A DNA stretch of 64,000 nucleotides from Larimichthys crocea. Taxonomy: Eukaryota > Chordata > Actinopteri > Sciaenidae. The stretch lies in the NCBI RefSeq assembly GCF_000972845.2, contig NC_040017.1, positions 21,090,742 through 21,154,741 of the forward strand. The letters are read 5' to 3'. Of the stretch, positions 10,186 to 22,110 are shown one piece after another. Position 1 is the stretch's first letter, and each line of letters opens with the position of its first letter. Under the pieces are notes generated by a model. It did not search any database and was not told the origin of the DNA. It saw only the letters and a list, made by a program, of their open reading frames with translations. The position numbers and the translations under genes are program-made.

Positions 10186-11480
10186 AGGAATGAGAGAATA
10201 ACAGCAGGCACAAGCTATTGATCTGTCTTTGGGAGTATGAAAGACTTCATAACAGACTGTTCTGTGTTGTTGTTGTTTTTTTAAATGATTTTCATAAAAG
10301 GCAGATTTTTAAGTAGCCATTTTACAGTGAGTCATCCTCACAGACCGACATTTGCAAAGTGTACATATTTGATCCAAAGATGACTTTTCTTTCTCCAAGC
10401 TACTCTTAGCTATAATTGTGAGGGAATTAAAATGTCAGAACCATATAAATTAAGTGATTTCTTAGCATGCATGACACATTTATGTTTCATATCACAGTGC
10501 CATACAGCGATGTGTGCTAGTTTGGAAGTGCAGAGATAGAGTCTGATGTCCGCATTAAGGAAAACTATTTTGTTGAAAGTGAATAGGGTCAGCGGTGCCG
10601 TTATGTGAATGAATTTTCATTTTTCACTTTCAAAACTCAGGCTCCCTTTGCATTCATACACTGCCTGCAAATAACCAACAAAGGATCAAAGGATATTATG
10701 ATGCAAACAGTGACCGACTTCAACAGAAGTGAATAAATTCCTTCATTTTTTGAATTCTGGACTGCACGCAGAACCAGCAAAGAGAGGAGGAAATAAGTAC
10801 CAATCAAGTTGTTATCAGTCGACGGAATGAGATAGTTGGTGGCAAGTCAAGTTATTTTAGTACTCAAGATGCATAAGGAAATTTGAGTAATAGCATAACT
10901 ACAACTAGCCAGAAAGATCAAAGAGGTAGCCAGGGTTGCTTTGAGGCAATTACACCAGAACTACCTTTGGAATTTATTTTTTATGTTTAGCGTAACAAAG
11001 TGACAGAAAATAGCAGTGGTGCACTCCAAGCATTGAGCACTGGAGGAAACACAGGTAAATAACATACAGGCCTCGAGAGGATTAAAACACTTTCTAACTT
11101 TGCTGCATCATGAATTTCAATAGGAGCAAAACGCAAGAGCACTAAAATATCACATTAAAAGGTTACTGCAGCGATATTTTACAAGTCGTAAACAGAGCTA
11201 TTGATCACCTATGTGACGTATTTGATACAGCACGTATAGATTACCCCGTTCAAGCAATTTACTCATCAGTAAGGAATTCATTATTTGACAGTGGCTGAGA
11301 TTTTGGTAAACATTTCTGCACGGCATGTTGCTCATGATGTCCTGGTTTTAATGCATTCGTTAGATCAGACTGTGAGCATGTTTGCGAGACAGAGAGAGAA
11401 CTAGAGTATAATAAGCTCATGCACAGTCCAAAGAAAAGCGTGTTAGGTGGATGGGAAACTTTATTTTGCCCGCTTGAAGG
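10186..11480. other. Non-coding DNA, no gene seen
   Basis: There are no supportable exons or recognised elements. Several AT-rich stretches are present. Confidence 0.5.
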
Positions 11481-11632
11481 TGAATGTGACTTTATTAGCT
11501 CTGTGTTAGACTTGTGACCTGTCCAGAGTTTACCTCGCCTCGCCTCTTGCCCATTGCATGCTGGGATAGGCTGCCGTCCTCTGTGACTACACAGGACAAG
11601 CAGTGATGAAAACGGGACGGATGAGCTACATT
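11481..11632 (+). mobile_element. 3' fragment of the AFC-like SINE family
   Basis: The words GTGACCTGTCCAGAG, TACCTCGCCTCGCC, GCTGGGATAGGCT and ACAGGACAAGCAGTGATGA follow the order of the 3' half of the longer copies at 18714 and 58986. The 5' half with the tRNA-like promoter is missing. The copy is decayed, and its boundaries are approximate. Confidence 0.6.
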
Positions 11633-12844
11633 ATTTGCCATAATTGACTTGTACTGTCGTTTATGTCTCTAGAGATAAGTAACAGTCAAACAAACGTACC
11701 AGCTAGGGCTCTCACAATATCAGACTATATAGAAAATCTAAAATGATCGTCAGGTTGGTGGTATTGCCTGCATTTGTGCTAACTGTTGCTGATACTTTAT
11801 GCAGACTTCTGCGTTAAGGTACATTACCACCACATACTATGTGAAAGAAATGGAAATAATATAACAAATGCAGTAAAAACAAAGCAGCAGAAACAATCTG
11901 TGCATAAACCAGAGTAGCTAGACAGCACTTGCTGATGGTTTTGTCTGGGGACATCTAGAGAACATTGATATTCCGACTTGGTAACCTTTTTGAAAGTAAT
12001 GATTGCTGCATGGCTCCATGTATCTTGAAGGCATTTAGCACCTCACATCTGAGCAGTACATCTGAATAAGGAAAAGTGTCATTTATTGTCACGCAGCATG
12101 AGTGTGCGCCTTGAGCATGCCTGTTAACCGTGGCTAAGTCGCCGTTGTTTTGTTTCTGACAACGCCTGATAAAACAGGTGAGCACAAGAAGCGCTGGTGC
12201 TTAAAGACTGACCTGCTCGCTGCCACACGATGAGTGTCTCATGTAAAATGGAGTAATAGGGTGTGACGAGAATGTAGAATAGGAGATTGGTGTCGGAAGG
12301 AAGGAAGCGGTCATTTCCAGTGACTGGCTGTCTGAAGCAGGGATATAGATTCATATAAAGATCTATACGGTGGTCACAGAGATAATTCTTTCAGGAATAC
12401 GGTGCAGGATGTGGTATATTGAGCTGCCGCGGTCCAGTCCAGTGGAAAGCAGCCATTATATGCCAAACATAGCATACTGAAGCTGTCGAAAGCAGCTACC
12501 AGCTGACACAAATATTCTTTTGGGAAAAACATGTCACCTGCTGTATAGCATATGGCATTTAAACTGCAGAGAAGCATCACATTTTATACCCATGAGATCT
12601 GCTGCTTGGAACCAGCCAGTCGCCCATCCCGTCTGCTGACTGGGATAAGAATATTATTGGTGGCATCTGTCTCCCTCAAGAACCACTGTTGTGTCTTCCT
12701 GCCACTGTGGCAGCTTCATATTGTTGTTCCTGACACTGTGTGTCAGAGCCTTTATTTGGCTATTTAAATAAAGTGATATGATACCAATATGTAAACAAGA
12801 AACTCTGGCTGAGCGTAGCATAATAGCAAACTTCCAGTCATTTC
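11633..12844. other. Non-coding DNA, no gene seen
   Basis: Short open frames occur on both strands but none shows recognisable domains or splice boundaries. No repeat family was recognised. Confidence 0.5.
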
Positions 12845-13110
12845 TTAAAGGGTAATTTTGGTAGTCTTCCAACCTCAATGTTATTTCTTAATATTTTTTG
12901 TGTCAGAGTGACTAATGGGGACAACGAGTTTTGAATTTGCTCCAGTAATGACTGAGAGAACTGCAGCCGGCAGCCATGAAACAGGCTACGACGTAATCCT
13001 TGTGGGCAATTACGCAACATCAAAATTGGTCCTTTAAAAGTGCTTCTTTTTGCCACTGATTGGTTCAGATTGTTATTATAAGTGTATAACAATATTAGAG
13101 AAAGGACCCT
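12845..13110 (+). mobile_element. TTAA-type miniature element, 3'-truncated
   Basis: A TTAA at 12845-12848 is followed by AGGGTAATTTTGGTAGTCTTC. Internal words such as GTGACTAATGGGGACAA, CAGCCATGAAACAGGCTACG, GTCCTTTAAAAGTGC and AGAAAGGACCCTATGGAG match, in order, a dispersed repeat common in teleost genomes (from memory). Elements of this kind are non-coding. No matching right terminal repeat is visible, so the copy appears truncated. TTAA target sites are typical of piggyBac or Kolobok superfamilies; which applies here is not decidable by eye. Confidence 0.5.
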
Positions 13111-15500
13111 ATGGAGCAACTAAATGTTTTCTGGACCCTTTGCTTGATCCGGTCTGTGAAATCTCCTCTGCAGGCATACGATCACGGCACCCACAGGAAC
13201 ACCAATCTCTTGAGCTTTGCAGCGTTAAAGCAGCTGATTCGCCCTCCTCTGCCTGTTGCCCGTCTCTCTCTCTCTCTCTTTCCTCATCTGTTACTGTGAG
13301 AACTCTCCATCCATACCCTCAGTCTCGAATAAACACAGGAATTCAAAGGCCTCAGCCATGACATCAAAAGTCTTTCTCACATCACTAAGCTGCACTTTCT
13401 TTACTCCGACACGACAAACTTCTGGCATAGCTACGCTCACGTTTCCATCGTTGTCTTCATGCAACAAGTGACCTTACATCTCCTGAGATTTCAGAATGAG
13501 ACTTCCAATTGAGCAGGATTTGATTAGGCACACAGTGGATCAAGCGAAAGGTACAGAAAACGTTCGATTTTCTCGGGTTGTGTTGTCTGACATTTGCGAG
13601 CTAGTCAGTGACAAAAAAAAAAAAGCATTGCCTGTTTCACGGAAGTCAGCCTTCACTTAACACTGGACCAAATTCAAAACTTAATAAGGTCCATTTGTAA
13701 AAACCTAAATTGCCTTTGCCTTTAGCTTCTAGTCATCTGCTGTCTACCTGAAGGTGACATTGATTCGGATAATGCTTTCAGTAGCTGCATCTAGTCATAT
13801 TGATCAATATCTCCTACCAGAACAGCATTTCCCTTTGGTTCTCTCGAGAAAGCCAATTAAGAGAGCTACATACTCTAATACAGAATTTGAAATGCACAGA
13901 AACACTATCTCCCCTACAGCCCCATTAAATAATGCATAAGAACAATATATTATTGTGCAGCGCTTACTACCACAGCTCTTACTAGTCCTATTAAGACTTT
14001 CTTCTCTGAACTGAGAAACATCGGACAAACCGTAGTGCATTTAATCCACTGCTCATTCTTGTTCTCAGGCATTATGAAAAAAGATGATGCCCCTATGAAT
14101 TACTCCTGCTGGATGAGAGATCATTCTGTCATATTGATTTGTTTGTCAGAAAGTCATGTGGCGTGCTCTTCATCAGACTGCACCAGTCTCGTTGGAGATG
14201 TCTAACTTGGCTACAGCCTATTAAAGGTTGGAAGACTGCAGAAGCATTAACTATTCTAGTGAAGTGAACGGTTAAGAGCCTCAACCTTCACATTCTGTTT
14301 TTCTCTGTTTCGTTGAATGTCTGGCGTTAATAGAGACGCATGCATAATCTAGCACCCCCCAGCGCAAAAACACAAAGTCTGTGAATAATATCTTGTCACT
14401 GACCATATTTTTATGTGGATGTCTTTTCAGAGTATCTATGCATCTTGTTCCAGGAAAGTTGTGGGAACTGGATATACTTTTATTTTTCTTTATATAGGAG
14501 AAACGTATTGTGTTATTTCTGTCTATGGTTTAATATTTTGACAAAGCTCTAATATTTGAATACCTAATCAAAGAGTATCTTGAGAGCTTATTGCTTTTTG
14601 AGTTGAAAAACAATAGTGGGAAAAAAATTCAGCTCGCCTTGATTAAATCTCTCCCCATAGTTTCCCCGTGTCTGTTAGGAGCATTTCCGCACAAAGGACC
14701 ATTGCTGCACTGATAATAGTCTAACCAGGCTTGATCATCACACACACAAAAAAAATCACCGCTTAAGGAGCCAAAAAGAGACCAGGGGCAGCAAAATATC
14801 CACGCACTTGGCTGGAATCTATGAAATAAGTTCTACTTTTATTTGATATTTATCTAATATGCACAAAAGGCACAAACTTATAATTTTGCTGCCATGGGGT
14901 TTGGAACAAAAGACACCTAGCAGGTTTATCTCTTGGAGTGGTGCACTGTATTAGTATAAAGCTACAGATTATTTTGACACCTTTTGTGAGCATAATAACA
15001 CTGAAATACAGAGCACCCTCTCCTCAGAGTAGAGTTAAGGTACACCTGAGAACAGTTTCTGAAGAAATGTAGCAGCAGTAATTATTGATCAATGTTTCCT
15101 GAGAGTAATGGATGGAGAATATCTTAATTATGGTCATTACAGTTAAAATGGGTGTGGTTGAATAAACAATATTTGATTTCCTGTTTCATTTTCGTCTCCA
15201 ATAATTCTCAAATCTGAAATTAAGAAGCTTTTCTACTGATACCATACTTAATAAAGACTTTGTGTGGTCTATTTATTTGGCTGCGCTTTTCTCGAGTAAG
15301 CAGCATAACTCATTGATCAGCACATTATTACACATACATGAGCAGGGGGATGCTTAAACAGTGTGGATTTCTTGCTGACACAGAGCTGGCTCAGAAAATC
15401 CTTCCCTCAAATCGACATCCATTGGATATTTCTATCCTTGTTTTCAAATTGTTCACTAATGTTTAGCCATTCATTTCAGGAGCTTTTGTTGATGTACTGT
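13111..15500. other. Non-coding DNA, no gene seen
   Basis: A (CT)n tract near 13264-13280 and an A12 tract near 13613-13624 are the only simple repeats of note. There are no exons or recognised elements. Confidence 0.5.
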
Positions 15501-18500
15501 TTCCAACAGTGAGTTAATTTCAGTAATACTTGATTTTGGTGATATTTATGGACTTGTTTTCTTGCGATTGATTTTTGTATCCCTGGAATGGGCCCAGTAA
15601 CTCCTGTGTGTCTGCACGCTGACTTGCTGTTTTATAGGCAGCATGAATCCTGCAGAACATGAAATTTTCATGTGTTGCATGCATTCACTGGGTAACCACA
15701 ATGTGCACAGCATATATTAGCATAATATGAGCTACATGGTATAGTTTTCATCGTGAGTCAGCACCCATTTGCTTTCAAAGCATGTATCAATGTAAAGTAA
15801 GAGGTCTGTTGTTCCATCTGTACATCGACTGTGTGCATCCAACTATCCAGCGACGATTTAAAGCCCTTTAGCCACCAGATGGATGCTCCAAAATTAAATA
15901 CTCGTGCTGGGTTCTAATTTCATAACATAAAATATATACAAAACCTGTGTATAAGTGTAAAATCATGATTTTACATTTAGTCTACAAGAAACCAACATTA
16001 ACACGATACAATACTACAATACTAGTCATTGGGCATTGGACTTTACAAAGACGAAGCAAAATATTGTTTTTAAAAATGTAATACTTTTTTTATTTTGTTG
16101 TTTTGTTTGCGAATTATTTCTGAATTTGTTTCATCGCAGACTTTTCAATTTATTTTAATGTTGTGCAGCTTTGAGCAGCTCCTCTGTGCATTGCATTGTG
16201 GGAGAATAATACTCCAGCAGCACACTCAAAAATTTCTTAAGTGACTTTTGAATTTGCTTAATTTTGTTACATTCGCAGTGTGAAAACATTACATGCTCTA
16301 ACAGGGACACCCATCTTTTTTTTTGTCCTTTTAAGTATTTAATAGTTTTTTTTGATTGTGCCTCATAACTCCTCCAAATGTGTTTGTGTCCTTGGTGTTA
16401 CTTTGTCCTTCTCTTTGTGTGTTTTCTGGGCCTTTTTGCCAATTTGTACATATTAACAGCCCGATTTAACCAGTGATGGGATAAGCCGACAAGAAACTTG
16501 ATGTAAAAACATCTAAAAGACAAAATGTTAAATGGCAATACATTGGGCGTATAATTGTGTTCAACACTGCAATGTGATTAAACCCAGTTGTTACGCCGTG
16601 TTCCAGACAGCGAAAGTAACATTGTTTAAAACAGGAAGAGAAAAAAACAAGAGGATTTCTGTCAAACCCTCTTTGAGGATGCTTCCTTCTAGTAGTGGGG
16701 CACTGACAGTCTCCAAAAAATCTTTCTGGAACATTGCCTCGTGTGAAGGGGATCTAGTGCACGCTAGGCTTTGTGCAGAGACTGTCAAGTCACAATGCAG
16801 CTTCAGCAGCTTCAGCCAGATATGGGCTATAGTACTGTATATGGTAATGCTACAGTCTCCGCACCTTAAATGAGCTTAAAGCTTGAGGCATGTGTTTTTA
16901 AAATAGGGAGCAATGCAACGGGAAAAAGTGAAAGAAGGAAACCGCCATGCTGACAATGTGAGCACAAAGTCCTCTCTAGTGTTCTCTACAATGAAGACAG
17001 TATCTTATATTACAGTAAGTGAAACGTGTCTGCCTATTGTGTCCTACATAAGCATAAATCTTCAAGGGAATGATTTGAAGCCTGTTAGTCCAGCGTACCA
17101 GTTTACTCTCTGTAGGACATTCATGGTCAGCTGAAAATTGGGATGATCAGGAAGCTGCCAAATGTAGTTGTTCAGTTGATTCAAAGCTGTTGGCTTATTG
17201 ATTAAAAACTGAGCAATGCTACACGTTTATCTGGATAAGTCTGTTTGCCATTTTAATTTTTTTAAAAGTGAGTTTTCCTCCACTTATCATATGCAAGCAC
17301 TGGTCGTTCCATCAGTAATACTCTGCTCAATCGACCTGCGATTAGATTAGAAAATAGGAAGTCTCTCTCCCCTGCCCAATTAATCTACTGTTTTTTAAAA
17401 ACTGCCCAGTTACTAAACCAACATGCTTATATAAGACAAATCAGCCGAAGGACATGCCAGTCTTTTGACTGAATCTTTCGTGATGTGGGGAATGATCTGG
17501 AAGAGCCCACACCGAAGGCAGGTAGGTGAGGTTGCCTTGCACGAGATATTAACCGGCAAAACAAAAGCTACACCATCTCAAGCTCTGAAAGGAAAAACAG
17601 CAGTGACTTAACAGTCTCAGCCCTCAGCAAACCTGTCTGTCGAGATGCATTGAAACATGACAACCAAATTGTGTCAGAGAAAACAGTGCCCAGTAGAAGG
17701 TCAGCTGTATATCATGTTGATATGAGCAGAGCTGAGATGTGAAACGATCTGAAAGCTTTATGGTTTGATACCAACATCAATACACTTTGCAGCAAACTAG
17801 CAAACAAACCAGCCCAGCACTGTAAAGTGATAATCTCGTTAAAGACTGATTATCTTCCATCAGGCAATAGCTGCATGCTTTTGGCCTTTCGGAGCCATCC
17901 AGGCTTACAGTTATTGATGTCGCACTTTGACGAGCTTCGGCTTCATTAGATTGGTCTGACAAACTACTTTCCCTATCGAGAGTCTTGATAGATGATGACT
18001 GGATGTAGTCATTGTGATCTGGGGGTCTATTGACTTAAAGGATCTCATTCATGGTGGCCAAGATTGGACGTGTCGGACATTAATAAAGGGTGTCAGCTTC
18101 CTCCTGGATGTCTGGATGGATGGATGGTTGAAGACGTCAAGCTTATCCTGCGGAGCTTCATGTATCATTGAACATAGCAGAGGTGTAAATAATGGTTACT
18201 GGTTTACTGGAAAGGTATCGGTACTTGACCTCAGGTTTATCATTCTGCACGGATGGACTGTATTCAATTCAAAGGTAGTATTAAACTATTTGCTTGACTA
18301 CACTTATCTGATATCTATTGTTGCTACAAACCTTTAAAATAGACTTGCTTAAATAAGGACATTTGAGAGATTTCCAGTCTCCAGAGTGCTTTAGTTGTGC
18401 TGCTTCAGTACATTTCACTGGTTTTAACATGTACTTTTCCCGAAATAGATGATGTGGTACACACTGGTTTCTTTTCACATCACCACTAAGGCAGCAACCA

Positions 18501-18700
18501 ATAATTCATATGGTAAATTTAAAGTTAAATTAAAGTAAATTTCAGTTTACTGTCACATAAGAAAATCTTAAAAATTGAGAAGCTGTGAGGGGATATTTGG
18601 CATATTTGCTATAAAATGACTTAAATGATTCATCTCTTATTGATCCACTTATTAGTTAATCAACTGTGTTTTTAAATTCTTACACTTATATCAACTCTAC
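15501..18700. other. Non-coding DNA, no gene seen
   Basis: The sequence is AT-rich with a T10 tract near 16315-16324 and a GGAT cluster near 18109-18127. The 113-codon frame at 16532-16873 has no recognisable content and no splice context. It overlaps an opposite-strand frame, so I treat it as chance. Confidence 0.5.
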
Positions 18701-19030
18701 TAGTGAAACAGAGGCAGCATGGTGGTGCAGTGGTTAGCAACATTGCCAACATTGCCTACCCTTGTCTGCGTGGGTTCTCTCTGGCTACTCCGGCTTCCTC
18801 TCGCAGTCCAAAGACATGCACTTAACAGGTTAATTGGTGGCTATAAATTGCCCGTAGGTGTGAATGTGAGTGTGAATGGTTGTTTGTCTCTATGTGCCCT
18901 GCGATGAGCTGGTGACTTGTCCAGGTTGTACCCTGCCTCTCACCCTAAGTCAGCTGGGATAGACTCCAGCGTCACCATGACCCCGATGAGGGTAAGAGGT
19001 TACAGATAATGGATGGATAGTGAAACAGAG
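18701..19030 (+). mobile_element. AFC-like SINE with perfect 13-bp target-site duplication
   Basis: The body (18714-19017) opens GCAGCATGGTGGTGCAGTGG and carries words typical of a very abundant acanthomorph repeat. They include TCTGCGTGGGTTCTCTC, CTCCGGCTTCCTC, CAGTCCAAAGACATGCA, TTAATTGGTGGCTATAAATT and CAGCTGGGATAGACTCC. It ends in GATAATGGATGGATAG. The 13-mer TAGTGAAACAGAG flanks it at 18701-18713 and 19018-19030 without a mismatch, which is direct evidence of target-primed retrotransposition. The segment that should hold the pol III B box is deleted or scrambled just after the start. The family name AFC is from memory. Confidence 0.85.
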
Positions 19031-20169
19031 CAAAATGTATGATGGGCTTTGTATAGTATTATATAAGTATATATTGTATTATGCATGTAAAGTGTACTTT
19101 ATAGGTATGAAGGCAGATACCACTGTTGTATTTATAGTCAATGAGTCCAGAGTCTTCAAAAAACACGCAGTTTCAGAATGCAAAGATTAGAGATCTGCCT
19201 CTCTAGTTTTCACAGCTTGAGGAGAATCTTATTCACACAAAAATCTCACCGAAAGTGTCCAGGATCATACTGCAGAGACGATGTGACGTTAATTTAGGGA
19301 ACATATTACTGTCAGTGTCTCTAATTATTTATCCCTCTAACCGAAGGCAACTTAGATTTGTCAGGATTTCAATGCTTGAACTAAGTTCAGACTAAGTAAG
19401 ATTTAAATTATTGACTCAGCTTGGCCGCTGTCACCTTACATTTTTTGAATAAAGCATCCGTAAATTACCTTAATACATTTCCTAACTGGTAAAATATTGC
19501 ATGTTGACGCGGCAGACAGTGAGATACATAACTTGAAACAATTACCCTTTGTGCTTGTCTCACACTTTGTTTGTTTCGCTGGATGATTGGGTGCTGTTTT
19601 CTGAGTGCGTCTCTCAGAGGAAATAAAGCTCTGGTTCAGGATGAAAAGGAGATAACGTCTTAGAAATCCTCTAACTGAAGGAGCGCATGGCATTAGCTCA
19701 GTAATAGCAGATGGATACCCCTTTGATCCACAGTTGGGGAGGAGAAGTCAATTGAGTGACTGTGATAAGACATTCAGCAGTTAAGCGCCATTGTATCAAG
19801 ACTTGACTATATTTAGACTACACAGACATTTTAATAAGACTACTATTTAAGTAGGGTTTTTTAAATTGAATTACAACATGCATACGTTTCTGTACTATCA
19901 ATGCCACCATCCTGATAGTATTTTAAATATGGTTAGAAAGTGCTTTAAGCCTGAATCACATGTATTATCATTAACAAGAAGAGACTGGGGGGACGTGTTC
20001 ATCTAGGATAAGGAGTACATTACAGCCTGAAGTGTCCTTAATTCCTCATGAATGTCTTTATTAATGGTGTACCCTTCCATACTAGACGTTCAGTTCTTCC
20101 TTGACTCAGTACCATAGTAGTCTGTTGATGTCTACATACTCACAGAAATTCAAAAGCGTGAATTGGAGG
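19031..20169. other. Non-coding DNA, no gene seen
   Basis: AT-rich sequence without recognised repeats or exons. Confidence 0.5.
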
Positions 20170-20330
20170 GGTTGTTGATCTTATGAGTAACAGAAAGGGA
20201 AGGGAGAGAGATGGGGAATGACAAGCAGCAAAGAGCCACAAGTCAGAATCAAACCCTGTGCCCCTGCAGCAAGGACTGAGGCTTTGTACATGAGGCGCAT
20301 GCTCTACCGGGCGAGCTACCAGGACGCCCT
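20170..20330 (-). mobile_element. tRNA-derived SINE, minus strand
   Basis: Read on the minus strand, the element starts GGGCGTCCTGGTAGCTCGCC. The tRNA-like A box, TAGCTCGCCCGGTAGAGC, lies at 20301-20318. A B box, GGTTTGATTCT, lies at 20245-20255, close to the consensus GGTTCGATTCC. It continues TTTGCTGCTTGTCATTCCCC into a CT-rich tail. This order is that of a common teleost tRNA-SINE. It is not a tRNA gene: the anticodon arm cannot be folded and the 3' part is unrelated to tRNA. It lies directly upstream of a hAT remnant. Confidence 0.8.
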
Positions 20331-20789
20331 CCTCGAAACCAAAGTTTTGTCAGTGCACAATTCGATGTCGCCAGAAAAAAGCCCTCAAGAGCAAACACAT
20401 CGTTCGTCTGTCGGCCTGTGATGTGAGCATAGCAGAAGAAGAAGATGTGGCAAAGATGAGCTTGAAGCAAATACCTTCTACGTTTTTATGTCTCAAAACC
20501 ATGATCCTGAAATCCATGGATACCTGCAAAAAAGATCCTCTGACCCTGAACTTCAAGAATAGCTCAACAAATGCCGGACACTTGTTTCAAACCTCAGGAT
20601 CCTCCCTTATTCATGGATGGATTGTACCTGCCCTCGACGACCACCTCACTTCAGCGATTGTGTCCAGTGTAAAGCGGGTATTTCATTTTCATTTTGTCTC
20701 AAGGTTATTATTTTTTAAAGCAGTAAAGGGCTTTCTCTGTTTAAAATACATACATGAGATGTATGTAACTGTGTCTTTAAATTTCGCTC
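20331..20789 (+). other. Region upstream of the hAT remnant, possibly part of the same dead element
   Basis: A 166-codon frame begins at 20423 and runs into the hAT C-terminal segment. Its N-terminal part (KKDPLTLNFKNSSTNAGH and following) has no motif I can assign. A GT-rich donor-like site near 20680 and a strong acceptor (CACCCTGCAG at about 20806-20815) could bound an intron. Uncertain. Confidence 0.3.
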
Positions 20790-20815
20790 TGTTTGTTGTT
20801 ATTTCACCCTGCAGG

Positions 20816-21118
20816 ATGGAGCCACGGAGAATACTGCTTCGCAACAGCTTGGGAATGAAGAAGTGGCATCATACATGGCAAAGGAAAGTATTTCCCTGGA
20901 TTGCAACCCACTTGCAACCCTAACCCACTCATGAGTCAAAATATTCTTATCTTTGCAATGTTAACAAAATGCTACCTTGCTGTACCAGCTAACTCTGTCC
21001 CCAGTGAGAAGGTTTTTATTTTTTTTAAAGCTGGAGACATTGTTAATGCCAGCAGATCTGTCCTCTCTCCAGACAATGTGGACAAACTTTCTGACAAGAA
21101 ACCTGGAAATAGAAGAGT
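20816..21118 (+). pseudogene. hAT-family transposase, C-terminal dimerisation domain remnant
   Basis: The frame at 20901-21146 contains CYLAVPANSVPSEKVF, followed a few residues later by AGDIVNASRSVLSPDNVDKL. This is the signature of the hAT C-terminal dimerisation domain, found in active hAT transposases and domesticated ZBED proteins. Just upstream, in another frame, EEVASYMAKESISLDCNPL corresponds to the preceding conserved segment, so at least one frameshift and a stop separate the two parts. A T-rich insertion adds residues inside the motif after SEKVF. The rest of the transposase, including the BED finger and the catalytic DDE residues, is not recognisable. The copy is dead and probably old. 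Whether it encodes anything today is doubtful. Confidence 0.75.
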
Positions 21119-21123
21119 AATAC

Positions 21124-21145
21124 TATATATATATATATATATATA
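21124..21145. repeat. (TA)n dinucleotide microsatellite
   Basis: Eleven TA units directly follow the hAT remnant. They produce the IYIYI tail of its open frame. Confidence 0.9.
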
Positions 21146-21935
21146 GTATGCTGCACTCATTTTGATGGACATTTTTGTTTTATTAATTTTATACGTTAGA
21201 GTATGCAGATCAGAATCTTATGATGAAGCGTTTACATGTTTTTAAAATCAATAAAAATCAGATTTTCTGTACTTCTTTTGTTTTCTCTGCTGAATGAAAA
21301 CATACCAAACAATGACCCGAGTTAAATACTAAACCGTGAATTTTGTGTACTGTTACACTCCCGGTCTTTATAGCTGCAAAAACCTTTGATTTTTGACATG
21401 TCAGTAATTTTTTTAGATTAGACAGCTGACACTTGGCAGCTGGCTGTCACTGAACAGCTTTGGGGAAGAGACTTCATCATATTAGACAGTGAATCCCGTT
21501 GTGCGTTTTATGTTCTTCTGTGAGCTCTCCTGTGATCGTTACACATAGCCAGAAGAAGTTCAATATTAAATCACACATTACCGGAAATCATCATGCTAAT
21601 ATTATCCTGTGCCTGCTAAAGCTTTGTGAAATGCATAGAGACCGAATTCACTGACAATATTTAGGGAAAAGAAAGAGAGATATTTTGTCTCAATAGTATT
21701 CACTCTGCTACAAAATTCAGTTTTACTGGAATAATGTGAAATGACAGCGCATTGAGAAAACTTCCTTCCTGAGATCGCTTTTGAGTCTATTGACAGTGGC
21801 GTTAGTTGAATTTCACTCGTGCGTGGCATTGTGGCTCTTTGGTTTTCTTTTCTTTGTTGTCCTGTTGATAAGACATCGATGTTATTTGCTGCGTTGCCAT
21901 GGCAGCAAAACCCCCAAACAGTTTTAGGCGTTTGC
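21146..21935. other. Non-coding DNA, no gene seen
   Basis: AT-rich sequence between the hAT remnant and the next SINE. Neither exons nor further repeats were recognised. Confidence 0.5.
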
Positions 21936-22110
21936 GGCGTCGTGGTGGCTCAGCTGGATAAAGCGTGTGCCATGTAATTTTGATTCTGCTGTGTTTGAGT
22001 TCAGCAGCGACACTTTGTTACATGTCATTCTTTTCTATTTGGCCCACCTTTTCCATCTTGCTGCGCTGTATTTTACCATAAAAATAATCTTTAAAAACAG
22101 TAAAAAACAG
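21936..22110 (+). mobile_element. tRNA-derived SINE, plus strand
   Basis: Starts GGCGTCGTGGTGGCTCAGC. The A box TGGCTCAGCTGGATAAAGC lies at 21946-21964 and a decayed B box, GTTTGAGTTCA, at 21992-22002. ACACTTTGTTACATGTCATTC follows, matching the downstream segment of the minus-strand copy at 20170-20330 (TTTGCTGCTTGTCATTC there). It ends in an A-rich tail near 22080-22110. This is the same family as the upstream copy, in opposite orientation and more diverged. Confidence 0.7.

Noticed and set aside
20245..20318. Possible tRNA gene (A and B box present)
   Set aside because: The sequence between the boxes cannot form a tRNA anticodon arm, and the downstream body matches a SINE, as does the second copy at 21936.
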